64,000 nucleotides of DNA from Ciceribacter lividus. Lineage in GTDB: Bacteria; Pseudomonadota; Alphaproteobacteria; Rhizobiales; Rhizobiaceae. The notes under the pieces were generated by a model. The model saw only the letters and a program-made list of their open reading frames with translations. It ran no database searches and was not told where the DNA came from. Location: contig NZ_QPIX01000007.1 of the NCBI RefSeq assembly GCF_003337715.1, positions 124,001-188,000 on the forward strand, in the 5' to 3' direction. Below, one piece after another: positions 56,068 to 64,000 of this stretch (the stretch's first letter is position 1; each line of letters starts with the position of its first letter). A program made the translations under genes and the position numbers.

Positions 56068-59000
56068 ATGCCTACGTCTCAGAGCCTTTCCACTCGACCT
56101 CAGCCTCAGGAATATGAAACGATCCGCTCGTTTGCCCGACGGTCTCCCACTTCCCTGGTCGATCTACTGCTGCTCCAGCAACGCTACAGAAGCGACGACA
56201 TCGCCGTCTGCGACGACACGAACGCTTTGCGCTACCGCGATCTGGTCAAAAATGCCGCCAGGCTGGGAAACGAACTGAAGCGCGCTGGGGTAGAGAGGGG
56301 AGCCCCGGTCGGCCTCTTCGTGGAGCCGTCCACGGACATGATGGTCGGCCTCTGGGGCATTCTCTTTTCCGGTGGAGCTTACCTCCCGCTCGGAACGGAT
56401 TACCCTGTCGATCGACTGACTTACATGATCCGCGATGCCGGAGTCCGGGTGATCGTGACGGAGGAAAAGCTGCGCGGCAAGCTTGCCGACATGATCCTGC
56501 CGGGCGTCACCACGATCCCACTCGACGATCTGCCGGCGGTTGACTCCGGTGAAAGGGCGGACGACGTCAATCCGCCAGACGCGCGAAGCACTGATCCGGC
56601 TTACATGATCTACACGTCCGGTACGACGGGCGCGCCGAAGGGTGTCGGCATCTCGCAAGCTGCGATCCTCAATCAACTCGCCTGGTTGCAGGACGAGCAG
56701 CGTGTGCGCCCCGGAGAAATCATCCTTCAAAAGACGCCTGCAAGCTTCGATGCTGCCCAGTGGGAATTGCTGGCGGTATGCTGCGGAGCACAGGTCGTGA
56801 TGGGACGCCCGGGTATCTATCGGGATCCGCCGGCAATTGTCGAACGGATCCGCAGCCACGGCGTCACGATGCTGCAAGGGGTTCCGACACTCCTGCAGGC
56901 CCTCGTCGACTTACCCGAATTTGGTTCTTGCTCGACGCTGACCAGCCTTTTCAGCGGTGGTGAAGCCCTGACCCGAAAGCTATCAGCGCGCATTTTCGAG
57001 GCGCGTCCTGGTTGCCGACTGGTCAATCTCTACGGGCCGACCGAGTGCACCATAAATGCCACCGCCTACACCGTAGATCCGATCACCCTCGATGACGGCC
57101 CGGACATGATCCCGATCGGCCATCCCGTTGCAAATACGACTTGCCACGTTTTGAACGATGTACTGGCGGAGGTGCCAGACGGTGAAGTCGGTGAACTCTA
57201 TATCGGCGGACCGCAACTGGCCGAAGGATATCACCAGCAGGATGATCTTACCGCCCAGCGCTTCGTTCACTGGTTTGACAAATCAAAGGGCATCCCGGTG
57301 CGTCTCTACAGGACCGGTGATCTCGTCCACAGGAACGAGCAAGGTGTGCTGGTATTTCACGGCCGCTCCGACAATCAGGTGAAGTTTCGCGGCTACCGTA
57401 TCGAACTCGACGAAATCAGGGTTGCGATCGAGAATCACGACTGGGTCAAGTCCGCAGGCGTTTTCATCAGGCCGCATCCACGTACGCAACAGCCGGTGCT
57501 CGCAGCCGGCATAGAGCTTAATCCGCGCGAGGCGCAACTGATGGACCAAGGCAGCGCCGGCTCCCATCACCGCAGCAAGAAGAGCCGCCTGCAGGTCCGG
57601 GCCCAGCTTTCCGATGGCGGTTTGCGCCGCATCAGCGAGCTTAAGGGTCGTCCGACGCTCCAACTCGCGGGCGCCGAGGCCACGCCTGCTCAGCGGGCAC
57701 TTGCATTCGCGCGCAAGACCTACCGGTTTTTTGACGGCGGTGAGACCAGCGCTCGCGAGCTTCTGGCGCTGCTTTCCCTGCCGGAACAGGAGGCCGTCCG
57801 TACATGCGGGCTTGGCGATCTCGACGAACAGACCCTCGGTCACCTGCTTCGATATCTCGGGCAGTTTTCAAGCCCAGAACGGCTGCTGCCGAAACTGGCC
57901 TATGCGTCGCCCGGCGCGCTTTACGCAACGCAGGTCTATCTGGAGCTGTCAGATATCGCGGGCGTGGGGGCTGGATACTACTATTATCATCCGGTCAAAC
58001 ACGAGCTTGTTCGTATAGCGTCGTTGAACGCGGCTGGAGAGCAGCGCATGCGTCTCCATTTCGTCGGCAAGGTCCCGGCGATCGAGCCCGTGTACAAAAA
58101 CAACATCCGAGAGGTGCTGGAGTTTGAAACCGGCCATATTCTCGGCTTGCTGGATCATATTCTGCCTGCCTACGGCCTTGGCGTTGGCGAAGGTCATTTC
58201 GATCCCGGCATGATGCGAAACCTCGATTGTGCAGAAGACCACATCTACCTTGGGGCCTACGAGATCGTAGCCAACGCGGAGCGCAAGACGCAGATCCCGG
58301 TGGATTTCTACCTTCAGGCCCACGGCGACCGGATCCCGGGACTGACCCAGGGCCAATATGCCTATCGTGGTGGCGCCCTCGTTCCGTTCTCCCGGCATAT
58401 CCTCGAACCGAGGCATGTTATTGCCATCAACCAGCGCGTTTACGAGCGGGCCAGCGGAATGATTTCGATGGTCAGCCGCAACGCGGACAGTTGGAACGCC
58501 TATATCGATCTCGGGCGAGCGTTGCAGAGAATACAGCACAACGACCTCGGTATCGGCGCCATGTCGTCGGGATACAGTTCGAAATCCGGCAACGACCTCG
58601 CCGCGGCTGTGCGGCTTCGCGACATCCTTGCCGAAAGGGGGGTGAAGGCGGAAGCCTGCTATACGGCGGTCTTCGGAAAAATCAGCGCCGCCCAGCGGAC
58701 CCATGAGGGGATGCACGAGGATACCGTTCACATGCAGGGGCCGGCTGAACTCATCCGCAAGGATCTGCAGGCGGTGATGCCCGACTACATGATCCCGAGT
58801 AAGGTCGCGCTGATTGCCGACATGCCCTATAGCGCTTCGGGCAAGGTCGATGTGAACGCTCTCAAAGCTCTTCCTGAGTTCCAGGATGGCGAGGCCGAGC
58901 GTGAAGTGGTGGTGCCGCGGAATGAGACCGAAAAGAGGCTGGCTGCCATCTGGAGCAAGGAGCTCGGCGTCGAAGAGCTTTCCGTGCACGACGATTTTTT

Positions 59001-59991
59001 CGAAATCGGCGGAGATTCGCTTCAGGCGGTACAACTGGTGCTCGGCATCAACGAGGCCCTTGGCGTCGACTTGCCGGTCCAGGTGCTGTTTGAAGACTCG
59101 ACGATCGCCGATCTCGCCCGACGGCTGGATGGAGAGGGGCGTAAAACGGTTTCGCGTGCCATCACGCTGAAGAAGGGCAGCGGCCAGCCCATTTTCTGCT
59201 GGCCAGGACTGGGTGGCTATCCGATGAACTTGCGACACTTGGCGAACGCGCTCGGGACCGAGCGTCCCTTCATTGGCATCCAGGCACTCGGCGTCAACGC
59301 CGGCGAGAGCATCTGCCACTCGATCCATGAGATGTCCCTGCGCGACGCCTTGTTGATCCGTGAGCTCCAGCCGGAAGGACCCTATACGCTCTGGGGCTAT
59401 TCCTTCGGCGCTCGCGTCGCCTACGAAACAGCCTGGCATCTTGAACAGGCGGGTGAAAAGGTCGCAGAAGTGATCCTCATCGCGCCCGGCTCGCCCCAAC
59501 TGCCGACAGGCGATCCTATTCGCGGTGATCTGGAAAGCCTATTCCGTGATCCCTCGTTCCTGACCATCCTCTATTCCGTCTTTGCTCAGTCGATCGCCGC
59601 TGAGCGTGTCGCGCCGGTGATAGCGGTCGTGCGCGACGAAAAGACGTTCGTAGATTTTATCGCCGCCGAAAAGCCCGAGCTCGATGTTGGCGTCATCACC
59701 AGGATCACGCGACTGGTAGCCCAGACCTATACCCCCGAATATGGCCTGCAGGTCAGGCAAGACGTACTTCGGGCGCCCGTCCGGTTGTTCAAGGCGCGCG
59801 GCGACAATGTCTCCTTCCTGGAACTTGTGACCGGCGCGTCCGAGCACACCGCAATGATCGTCCCGCTCGCGCCAGATCACTACGAACTGCTGAAGCCGGA
59901 CGGTGTAGATGAGCTCGTCCAGGGCATCCGGCGACATGCCCCTGCCTGGCAGCCGCCTCATTCGGAACGATTGGAAACCGAAAGGGTCTGA
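56068..59991 (+). CDS. indC: Indigoidine synthetase-type NRPS (A-Ox-T-TE)
   Basis: The 1307-residue protein begins with an adenylation domain (YTSGTTGAPKG near 181, TPASFDAAQWELL, YGPTECTIN, YRTGDLV near 413, RGYRIELDEI near 442). It is interrupted at about 485-900 by an FMN oxidase domain (RKTYRFF; KLAYASPGALYATQVYLELS; GYYYYHP), and the A10 motif SASGKVDV follows. Then come a carrier domain (GGDSLQ, Ser984) and a thioesterase (WGYSFGARVAYE, Ser1112). This layout is that of BpsA/IndC, which turn two L-Gln into blue indigoidine. AGGAG precedes ATG. Confidence 0.93.
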   Translation: MPTSQSLSTRPQPQEYETIRSFARRSPTSLVDLLLLQQRYRSDDIAVCDDTNALRYRDLVKNAARLGNELKRAGVERGAPVGLFVEPSTDMMVGLWGILFSGGAYLPLGTDYPVDRLTYMIRDAGVRVIVTEEKLRGKLADMILPGVTTIPLDDLPAVDSGERADDVNPPDARSTDPAYMIYTSGTTGAPKGVGISQAAILNQLAWLQDEQRVRPGEIILQKTPASFDAAQWELLAVCCGAQVVMGRPGIYRDPPAIVERIRSHGVTMLQGVPTLLQALVDLPEFGSCSTLTSLFSGGEALTRKLSARIFEARPGCRLVNLYGPTECTINATAYTVDPITLDDGPDMIPIGHPVANTTCHVLNDVLAEVPDGEVGELYIGGPQLAEGYHQQDDLTAQRFVHWFDKSKGIPVRLYRTGDLVHRNEQGVLVFHGRSDNQVKFRGYRIELDEIRVAIENHDWVKSAGVFIRPHPRTQQPVLAAGIELNPREAQLMDQGSAGSHHRSKKSRLQVRAQLSDGGLRRISELKGRPTLQLAGAEATPAQRALAFARKTYRFFDGGETSARELLALLSLPEQEAVRTCGLGDLDEQTLGHLLRYLGQFSSPERLLPKLAYASPGALYATQVYLELSDIAGVGAGYYYYHPVKHELVRIASLNAAGEQRMRLHFVGKVPAIEPVYKNNIREVLEFETGHILGLLDHILPAYGLGVGEGHFDPGMMRNLDCAEDHIYLGAYEIVANAERKTQIPVDFYLQAHGDRIPGLTQGQYAYRGGALVPFSRHILEPRHVIAINQRVYERASGMISMVSRNADSWNAYIDLGRALQRIQHNDLGIGAMSSGYSSKSGNDLAAAVRLRDILAERGVKAEACYTAVFGKISAAQRTHEGMHEDTVHMQGPAELIRKDLQAVMPDYMIPSKVALIADMPYSASGKVDVNALKALPEFQDGEAEREVVVPRNETEKRLAAIWSKELGVEELSVHDDFFEIGGDSLQAVQLVLGINEALGVDLPVQVLFEDSTIADLARRLDGEGRKTVSRAITLKKGSGQPIFCWPGLGGYPMNLRHLANALGTERPFIGIQALGVNAGESICHSIHEMSLRDALLIRELQPEGPYTLWGYSFGARVAYETAWHLEQAGEKVAEVILIAPGSPQLPTGDPIRGDLESLFRDPSFLTILYSVFAQSIAAERVAPVIAVVRDEKTFVDFIAAEKPELDVGVITRITRLVAQTYTPEYGLQVRQDVLRAPVRLFKARGDNVSFLELVTGASEHTAMIVPLAPDHYELLKPDGVDELVQGIRRHAPAWQPPHSERLETERV

Positions 59992-59994
59992 GCC

Positions 59995-60258
59995 GTGCCC
60001 CATGTCATCATCAAATTCTTCGACACCGCGCTGACGGATGCGAACAAGGTGGCGCTAGCCCGGTCGCTTACTCAAACCCTGACCGCCACGCTCGGCTGCA
60101 CTGCCGGCGCCGTGTCTATCGCGCTGCGACCCGTGCAACCTGCCGACTGGAACGAGGAAGTCTTCGTTCCAGACATCAGCAGGCGAGGCACCGAACTTAT
60201 CAAAATGCCGGATTACGCGGCGCTTGCCGCCCCGGCGCAGAAAGAAAAGGAGTCCTGA
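59995..60258 (+). CDS. Small tautomerase (4-oxalocrotonate tautomerase-like) in the NRPS operon
   Basis: GTG 59995, 3 bp after the NRPS stop, gives 87 residues. After Met removal the protein begins with Pro (PHVIIKFFDTALTDANKVAL), the catalytic base of the 4-OT/PptA family. ATLGCTAGAVSIALRPVQP is the family's second strand region. Its length fits a homo-oligomeric small tautomerase. Tight spacing implies cotranslation with the NRPS and a role in the same pathway. Confidence 0.87.
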   Translation: MPHVIIKFFDTALTDANKVALARSLTQTLTATLGCTAGAVSIALRPVQPADWNEEVFVPDISRRGTELIKMPDYAALAAPAQKEKES

Positions 60259-60261
60259 CAT

Positions 60262-61500
60262 ATGTCCGATCCGCTAAAGAAGGCGTCACCAGTCTTGCTC
60301 GTGATCGCGATCTTTTTGGTTTCGATCAACCTGCGCCCCGCGGTTGCTGCCATTGGCCCGCTCGTATCTCAGATGATGGGAGATACGGGCATCAACTCGA
60401 CCGTGGTTGGGTTGCTGACGATGATCCCTGTCTTTTTGATGGGCGTCGGCGCTGTCTATGTCCGCCAGATGCGTGCTGTACTCGGCGAGCGCGGTGGGAT
60501 AGCGCTCGGTGTCGTTATTGTCGCCCTCTCCAGCCTTGCACGCTACTGGCTTCCCTCCGGCTCGGGGCTGCTTGCCACCGCCGTCGGCGCCGGCATTGGC
60601 ATCGCCCTCGTCCAATCGCTTATGCCGGGGTTCGCCAAGCGCAACTTTGCAGCGTCCACAAGTCGGGTGATCGGGCTTTACTCGACAGGTATCGTTGTCG
60701 GCGCATCGATCGCGGCTGGGACGGCAGCAGGAATTAGCGATGTAATAGGCTGGACCGGCACGCTTGCCGTATGGAGTGCGCCTGCAATCATCGCCGTATT
60801 TTTGTGGGGGGTGGCTTCCCCTCACGCTGCCAGTGAAAGGACCGCGCGCTCCTCTCTGGGTGGCGATCGTTCGCCGCCATTCTGGCGCAGCGCCCGGTGC
60901 TGGTCGCTGATGGTGTTTTTCGGGGTAGGCACCGGCGCCTTCATGCTGGCCATGGCCTGGATACCGCCCTTTTATCTCGAGCAAGGAGTGGAACGCAGTA
61001 AAGCGGGCCTGCTTCTTTCCGTGCTTACCGTGATCGAAGCGGTGACGGCTCTCGCAGTGGCCGCATTCATCCATCATTTTCCGGATCGACGTGGCCCGTT
61101 GGTATTTTCCCTTCTGGTCACCGCTTTGGGCTTTGTGGTGCTCTATGTCTGGCCGGTGGAACTCGCTTACGGGGCGATGGCTTTGCTCGGAATTGGCATC
61201 GGCATTTTGTTTCCATTGTCGATCATCGTGGCGATCGATCATATTGATGACGCGACGATGGCCGGGAACTTCACCTCCTTCGTTCAAGGGGGAGGTTATA
61301 TCCTCGCGAGCTTCGTCCCGCTATTCGCGGGCGCGGTGCGCGATTCACTGTCCGATCTCAGCCGTGTCTGGCTGATCATGACGGTCGGATCATTGGCGAT
61401 GGTGGCGTTGGCGCTGCGCTATTCGCCGGAGAGTTATAGGCGCTTCTCCATGTCGCTCCGCCAACCGCCGGGCTTCGGTGCTGCCGAGGTGACGCGGTAG
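60262..61500 (+). CDS. MFS transporter, CynX/NimT-like
   Basis: The 412-residue protein has twelve predicted membrane helices. The start SINLRPAVAAIGPLVSQM and the following VVGLLTMIPVFLMGVGAVY are typical of CynX/NimT transporters, which move small anions or drugs. It starts 3 bp after the tautomerase stop and ends the operon. It is the best candidate for exporting the pigment, a precursor or a by-product; direction is not shown by the sequence. Confidence 0.9.
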   Translation: MSDPLKKASPVLLVIAIFLVSINLRPAVAAIGPLVSQMMGDTGINSTVVGLLTMIPVFLMGVGAVYVRQMRAVLGERGGIALGVVIVALSSLARYWLPSGSGLLATAVGAGIGIALVQSLMPGFAKRNFAASTSRVIGLYSTGIVVGASIAAGTAAGISDVIGWTGTLAVWSAPAIIAVFLWGVASPHAASERTARSSLGGDRSPPFWRSARCWSLMVFFGVGTGAFMLAMAWIPPFYLEQGVERSKAGLLLSVLTVIEAVTALAVAAFIHHFPDRRGPLVFSLLVTALGFVVLYVWPVELAYGAMALLGIGIGILFPLSIIVAIDHIDDATMAGNFTSFVQGGGYILASFVPLFAGAVRDSLSDLSRVWLIMTVGSLAMVALALRYSPESYRRFSMSLRQPPGFGAAEVTR

Positions 61501-61529
61501 TTGCCGCAGCCAGAACGCGGGTGAAAAGC

Positions 61530-61561
61530 CGGCCGCATTGGATTGACCGCCGGTGCGGCCG
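61530..61561. repeat. Inverted repeat after the MFS gene
   Basis: CGGCCGCA (61530-61537) and TGCGGCCG (61554-61561) are perfect complements 16 nt apart. No T-tract follows, so it is only a weak terminator candidate and may equally be a junction relic. Confidence 0.4.
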
Positions 61562-61912
61562 AATGATCAGTTCGGGTATGGTGTTCGATATTACCCCAAC
61601 ACGGTGGACAGTATTGGGACGCATCCGCGACATACTGCCGAGCGTGAACTTCGCGAGGAGAGCGGACTGGACGCTCGGTCGGCGATGAGGCCCTTAGGAA
61701 GCAGCGAGATAGGACCAGACCGTGCCGTCTGGCATTTCTTCGTGTGGCATTCATACGATTCACCGGACAGGTGGCGTCATGCTGTCGAAGATGATCATGG
61801 TCTTACATTCTCGTTTTTCTGGCACCCTTCAGGTTCGCCGCTGGATCACAACTGGCATCCAATTTTTCACGAAGCCTTTCACTTCATCACCCCGCGTCTT
61901 CTCTCGACATGA
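61553..61912 (+). pseudogene. Nudix hydrolase remnant, 5' truncated
   Basis: The 119-codon frame holds the second half of a Nudix box (TAERELREESGLDARSA) and a downstream region (AVWHFFVWHSY, SFFWHPSG). The Gly-rich first half of the box and the N-terminal strands are missing or scrambled (VDSIGTHPRH). It is probably nonfunctional, left by a rearrangement at the cargo's right edge. Confidence 0.72.
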
Positions 61913-62088
61913 CTGCTCGTGGCATTTCTCCGCCATGACTGTCCTCGGTCCCATTCCGGCCGCCGCCGCTTTTATGAAACACAGGATAGGGACCGAACGG
62001 ATATCGAGGCATTCCGCAAGGAATTGCTCGTCGAAGAGGACAGGCGCGATCTACTGCCGGATGTGAACCTTGTCCGCCTGGAGACGGT

Positions 62089-62214
62089 GTCGGTGACATC
62101 TCAAGCTCTCGTCTCGCTCTCGACGATCTCCACGGTCAGCTCGACGACCTCATCCGTGTGCAGGAAGTCGTTGAGGTGATCACGCCGCCGCAGCTGACAG
62201 CAGGTGATGCCTGA
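62089..62214 (+). pseudogene. Possible C-terminal coding remnant
   Basis: In this frame the DNA reads RLALDDLHGQLDDLIRVQEV and ends PPQLTAGDA with TGA at 62212-62214. The helical, charged sequence looks like a real protein end, but the frame has no start and no recognised family. It converges on traA, 55 bp away. Confidence 0.4.
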
Positions 62215-62261
62215 TCCCGTCGCCCGAGGTGAGTGCGGCGCTGCTGAAGCGTCAATCGCCA

Positions 62262-62284
62262 CCATGGATCAAAGCCCGAGCCCC
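62262..62284. repeat. 23-bp direct repeat shared with 49825-49847
   Basis: CCATGGATCAAAGCCCGAGC plus CCC is identical at both places, in the same orientation 12.4 kb apart. Both copies are traA 3' ends. The DNA between them holds the tautomerase cassette and pigment locus. Confidence 0.85.
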
Positions 62285-64000
62285 CGTCCTCTTCCGAGCC
62301 CGTGATACAAGGCGAGTTCCCGTCCGAGGCTGCGGCCTGACCCGAAATCGCCGCTGATACCGAGCTCCCGCTTGCGGTTGGCGAGAATGGATTCAAGTTG
62401 CGGGTCACGTTGAAGGCTGTTCGCCATGTCGCCCATCGCCGCGCGGCTCGCGCGATAGCCGGACATGTCGCCTTCCCTGTACTGGCGCTGGCTGGCGTGG
62501 TCGAGCTTCTGCCAGCGTTCCACGAAGCGGTCGGCCCGGCGCTGCGGGTCGGTACGAATTTCAGTTTCGAGCTGGAGCGCGCGAATGGCGCGGTTGACCT
62601 TGCCTGTCCCCGCTTCGCGGGCAAGGTCCGCGTCCTTGCCATAGGCGGCTTCGGCATCCTGCCAGCCGTGGGGTCGCACGGCATCGAAGCTCTTGCGGGC
62701 GTCGTGCAGTTCCCGCACCTGCTCCGGGGTTAAGGCTTCGCCCTGTCCCTGTGCGGTGAGGATCGCGTCCACCGCGCGGGCATGACGCACAAGCGCCCGC
62801 GTGCGGGCTCGGCGCAGGGCGTCCTCCGCGTCTCCCCCGGCCGGCCTCTCTGCCGATACCTCCCCTGCACTTCCTCTTTCCGGCTGCTTAGCGGCGGCGG
62901 CGCCGGGCACGGCGTCGGCGGGCGAGCGCAGACCGTCCAGCAGATTGTCGACGGCATCGCGTAGCCGTTTCGGGACAAGCCCGTGGATGATCTCGGCGAC
63001 GCGGGCGCGGAAGATGATGCCGCGCCGCTCGGCGTAGTCCCGGGCCGGATCGATCTGATCGTAATCGGACGCCATGTCCTTGGCGCGGTCGCGCGACAGG
63101 GCACGGAGAAGCCGGTCCTGACTGGAGAAATCGTCGCGGCCGTAATGCAGGTCCATTCCGTCACGGTGACGCGACAGGGCGACATAGCTCGAATGGGCAT
63201 CCATTCCCGGTGTCGCCAGCACATGGGTGCGATCCACGGTCATGCCCTGCGCCTTGTGGATGGTCGCCGCATAGCCGTGGTCGATGCGGTCGTAGTCCTT
63301 CAAGTCGAAGGAGACAGTGCGCCCGTCATCGGTGCGGACGCTCATGGCTATCTCGCTGACCTGTTCGATGCTGCCGAGCGTGCCGTTCTTCACGCCAAGC
63401 CCGCGTTCGTTCTGCAGGAACATGACACGATCCCCGGCGGCAAAGGAACGGTCGTTCCGCTGTCCGTCACTCCGCCCGACCGTAACACGTACATCCTCGC
63501 CGAGATCGCCGGCTTCCCGCATCCGCTCCCGCGCTGCCTCGTTGAGTTCCCGCACCTCCGCATTGGTATGGGTGAGGATGATACGGCTCTGGTCCGGCTC
63601 TGCCAGCCGTTCGCGATCCCAGCGGTCTATCAGTTCGTCACGAGCCTGCTCACGCGTCTGCACCTCATGTACCATGCCGTGGCGCTCATAGGCGTGGATC
63701 GCTTCACCGGTCCTGCCGGTTGCCAGATCGCGGGTGGCGTCGCGTTGCCAGTCCTCGTGCTGGCGGCGCACCTCGCCGATTTCCACGCCGCCATGGTGTT
63801 CGTGGATCGACCGGAAGGCGGCACCCGCCTCGATCGCCTGCAATTGCTGCGGATCGCCGACCAGCACCACCTTTGCGCCAGCTTCCGCGGCATGGGAGAG
63901 CACGCGCTCCAACTGGCGCGTGCCGACCATGCCCGCCTCGTCGATGACCAGAATTTGCCGGGACGTGAGCATGTCGCGGCCCTGTCCCCAGCCGTGTTCC
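62269..64000 (-). CDS. traA: Ti-type conjugative relaxase/helicase TraA, 5' part outside window
   Basis: 577 codons are visible, open through the window edge. The helicase part shows SRQILVIDEAGMVGTRQLER (Walker B), VVLVGDPQQLQAIEAGAAF, ILTHTNAEV, DYDRIDHGYAATIHKAQGMT and YVALSRHRDGMDLHYG, matching RecD-like TraA of Ti-type systems. The relaxase (MobA/MobL) domain must lie beyond 64000. It nicks the transfer origin and unwinds DNA for conjugation. The C-terminus ends ALYHGLGRGRGLGL. Confidence 0.94.
   Translation of the reverse strand, partial: EHGWGQGRDMLTSRQILVIDEAGMVGTRQLERVLSHAAEAGAKVVLVGDPQQLQAIEAGAAFRSIHEHHGGVEIGEVRRQHEDWQRDATRDLATGRTGEAIHAYERHGMVHEVQTREQARDELIDRWDRERLAEPDQSRIILTHTNAEVRELNEAARERMREAGDLGEDVRVTVGRSDGQRNDRSFAAGDRVMFLQNERGLGVKNGTLGSIEQVSEIAMSVRTDDGRTVSFDLKDYDRIDHGYAATIHKAQGMTVDRTHVLATPGMDAHSSYVALSRHRDGMDLHYGRDDFSSQDRLLRALSRDRAKDMASDYDQIDPARDYAERRGIIFRARVAEIIHGLVPKRLRDAVDNLLDGLRSPADAVPGAAAAKQPERGSAGEVSAERPAGGDAEDALRRARTRALVRHARAVDAILTAQGQGEALTPEQVRELHDARKSFDAVRPHGWQDAEAAYGKDADLAREAGTGKVNRAIRALQLETEIRTDPQRRADRFVERWQKLDHASQRQYREGDMSGYRASRAAMGDMANSLQRDPQLESILANRKRELGISGDFGSGRSLGRELALYHGLGRGRGLGL

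Larger units (their letters stand above)
44604..64000. mobile_element. Integrated conjugative/genomic island, left end at tRNA-Ser(GGA), right end outside window
   Basis: The island begins where a large serine recombinase abuts tRNA-Ser(GGA). It contains a DUF1778-GNAT pair, AlpA-like and XRE regulators, a nucleotidyltransferase-HEPN gene, traA fragments, IS and Nudix remnants, metabolic cargo and a Ti-type traA relaxase. No second copy of the tRNA 3' end is seen before 64,000, so the far attachment site must lie beyond the window. Mobility is inferred from gene content. Confidence 0.82.

Noticed and set aside
57949-59499. 516-codon open frame antisense to the NRPS
   Set aside because: It lies wholly inside the Ox, carrier and thioesterase domains of a well-conserved NRPS.
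1-64000. CRISPR arrays, rRNA genes or a replication origin
   Set aside because: No regularly spaced direct repeats, no rRNA-like sequence and no parAB/repABC or dnaA-box cluster were seen on reading the window.
44700-64000. Second attachment site (copy of the tRNA-Ser 3' end)
   Set aside because: No repeat of the T-arm and acceptor sequence was seen right of the tRNA within the window, so the far end of the island is not called.

Overview
The window is high-GC alphaproteobacterial chromosome, most likely from the Rhizobiaceae (Sinorhizobium/Shinella-like; genus not settled). The evidence is a complete rhizobial-type Tad/Flp pilus locus, a BA14K-family protein, a DUF1214/DUF1254 pair, a CueR-controlled copper module and a Ti-type TraA relaxase.

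Positions 1-44,600 look like core genome. In order they hold: the end of a nitrilase-superfamily gene and lepA; a copper-resistance module (copZ, and copA-cueR) with a MerR-type 19-bp-spacer promoter in front of both copZ and copA; a class A penicillin-binding protein; small envelope and hypothetical genes; tRNA-Leu(CAG); an NlpC/P60 - MarR - M17 aminopeptidase group; tadD; the minus-strand tad operon (flp, cpaA, then cpaB-C-D-E-F, tadB-C) with a plus-strand arm (CpaC-N-like protein and two TadE-type pseudopilins). A nucleoside uptake and salvage region follows: deoB-add and upp on the plus strand, and an eight-gene minus-strand operon (BMP binding protein, ABC ATPase, two permeases, cdd, purine nucleoside phosphorylase, deoC, deoA). 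Then come msrA, a small membrane protein and tRNA-Ser(GGA).

From tRNA-Ser(GGA) (44,610-44,699) to beyond the right edge lies an integrated mobile island. A large serine recombinase abuts the tRNA, and its reading frame runs antisense through the whole tRNA gene. It forms an overlapping gene chain with a DUF1778-GNAT toxin-antitoxin pair. AlpA-like and XRE regulators, a Tat-signal protein and a nucleotidyltransferase-HEPN gene follow, and a TraA relaxase/helicase runs off the right end. A frameshifted remnant of a traA 3' end sits directly after the HEPN gene, and a second, intact traA 3' end lies 12.4 kb away, so the DNA between them looks like inserted cargo.

The cargo has two parts. The first is a LysR-controlled tautomerase-cupin-DUF4865 cassette ending at an IS110 fragment. 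The second is a pigment locus: an NAD(P)-dependent oxidoreductase, a TetR regulator, an Asp/Glu-racemase-superfamily protein in which both catalytic cysteine positions are substituted, a 1307-residue NRPS with the A-(Ox)-T-TE layout of indigoidine (blue pigment) synthetases, a small tautomerase and an MFS transporter. An 18-bp motif ending in CCATAA recurs in front of tetR, the oxidoreductase, the racemase-like gene and the NRPS. It ties these genes into one predicted TetR regulon and is the most interesting result here.
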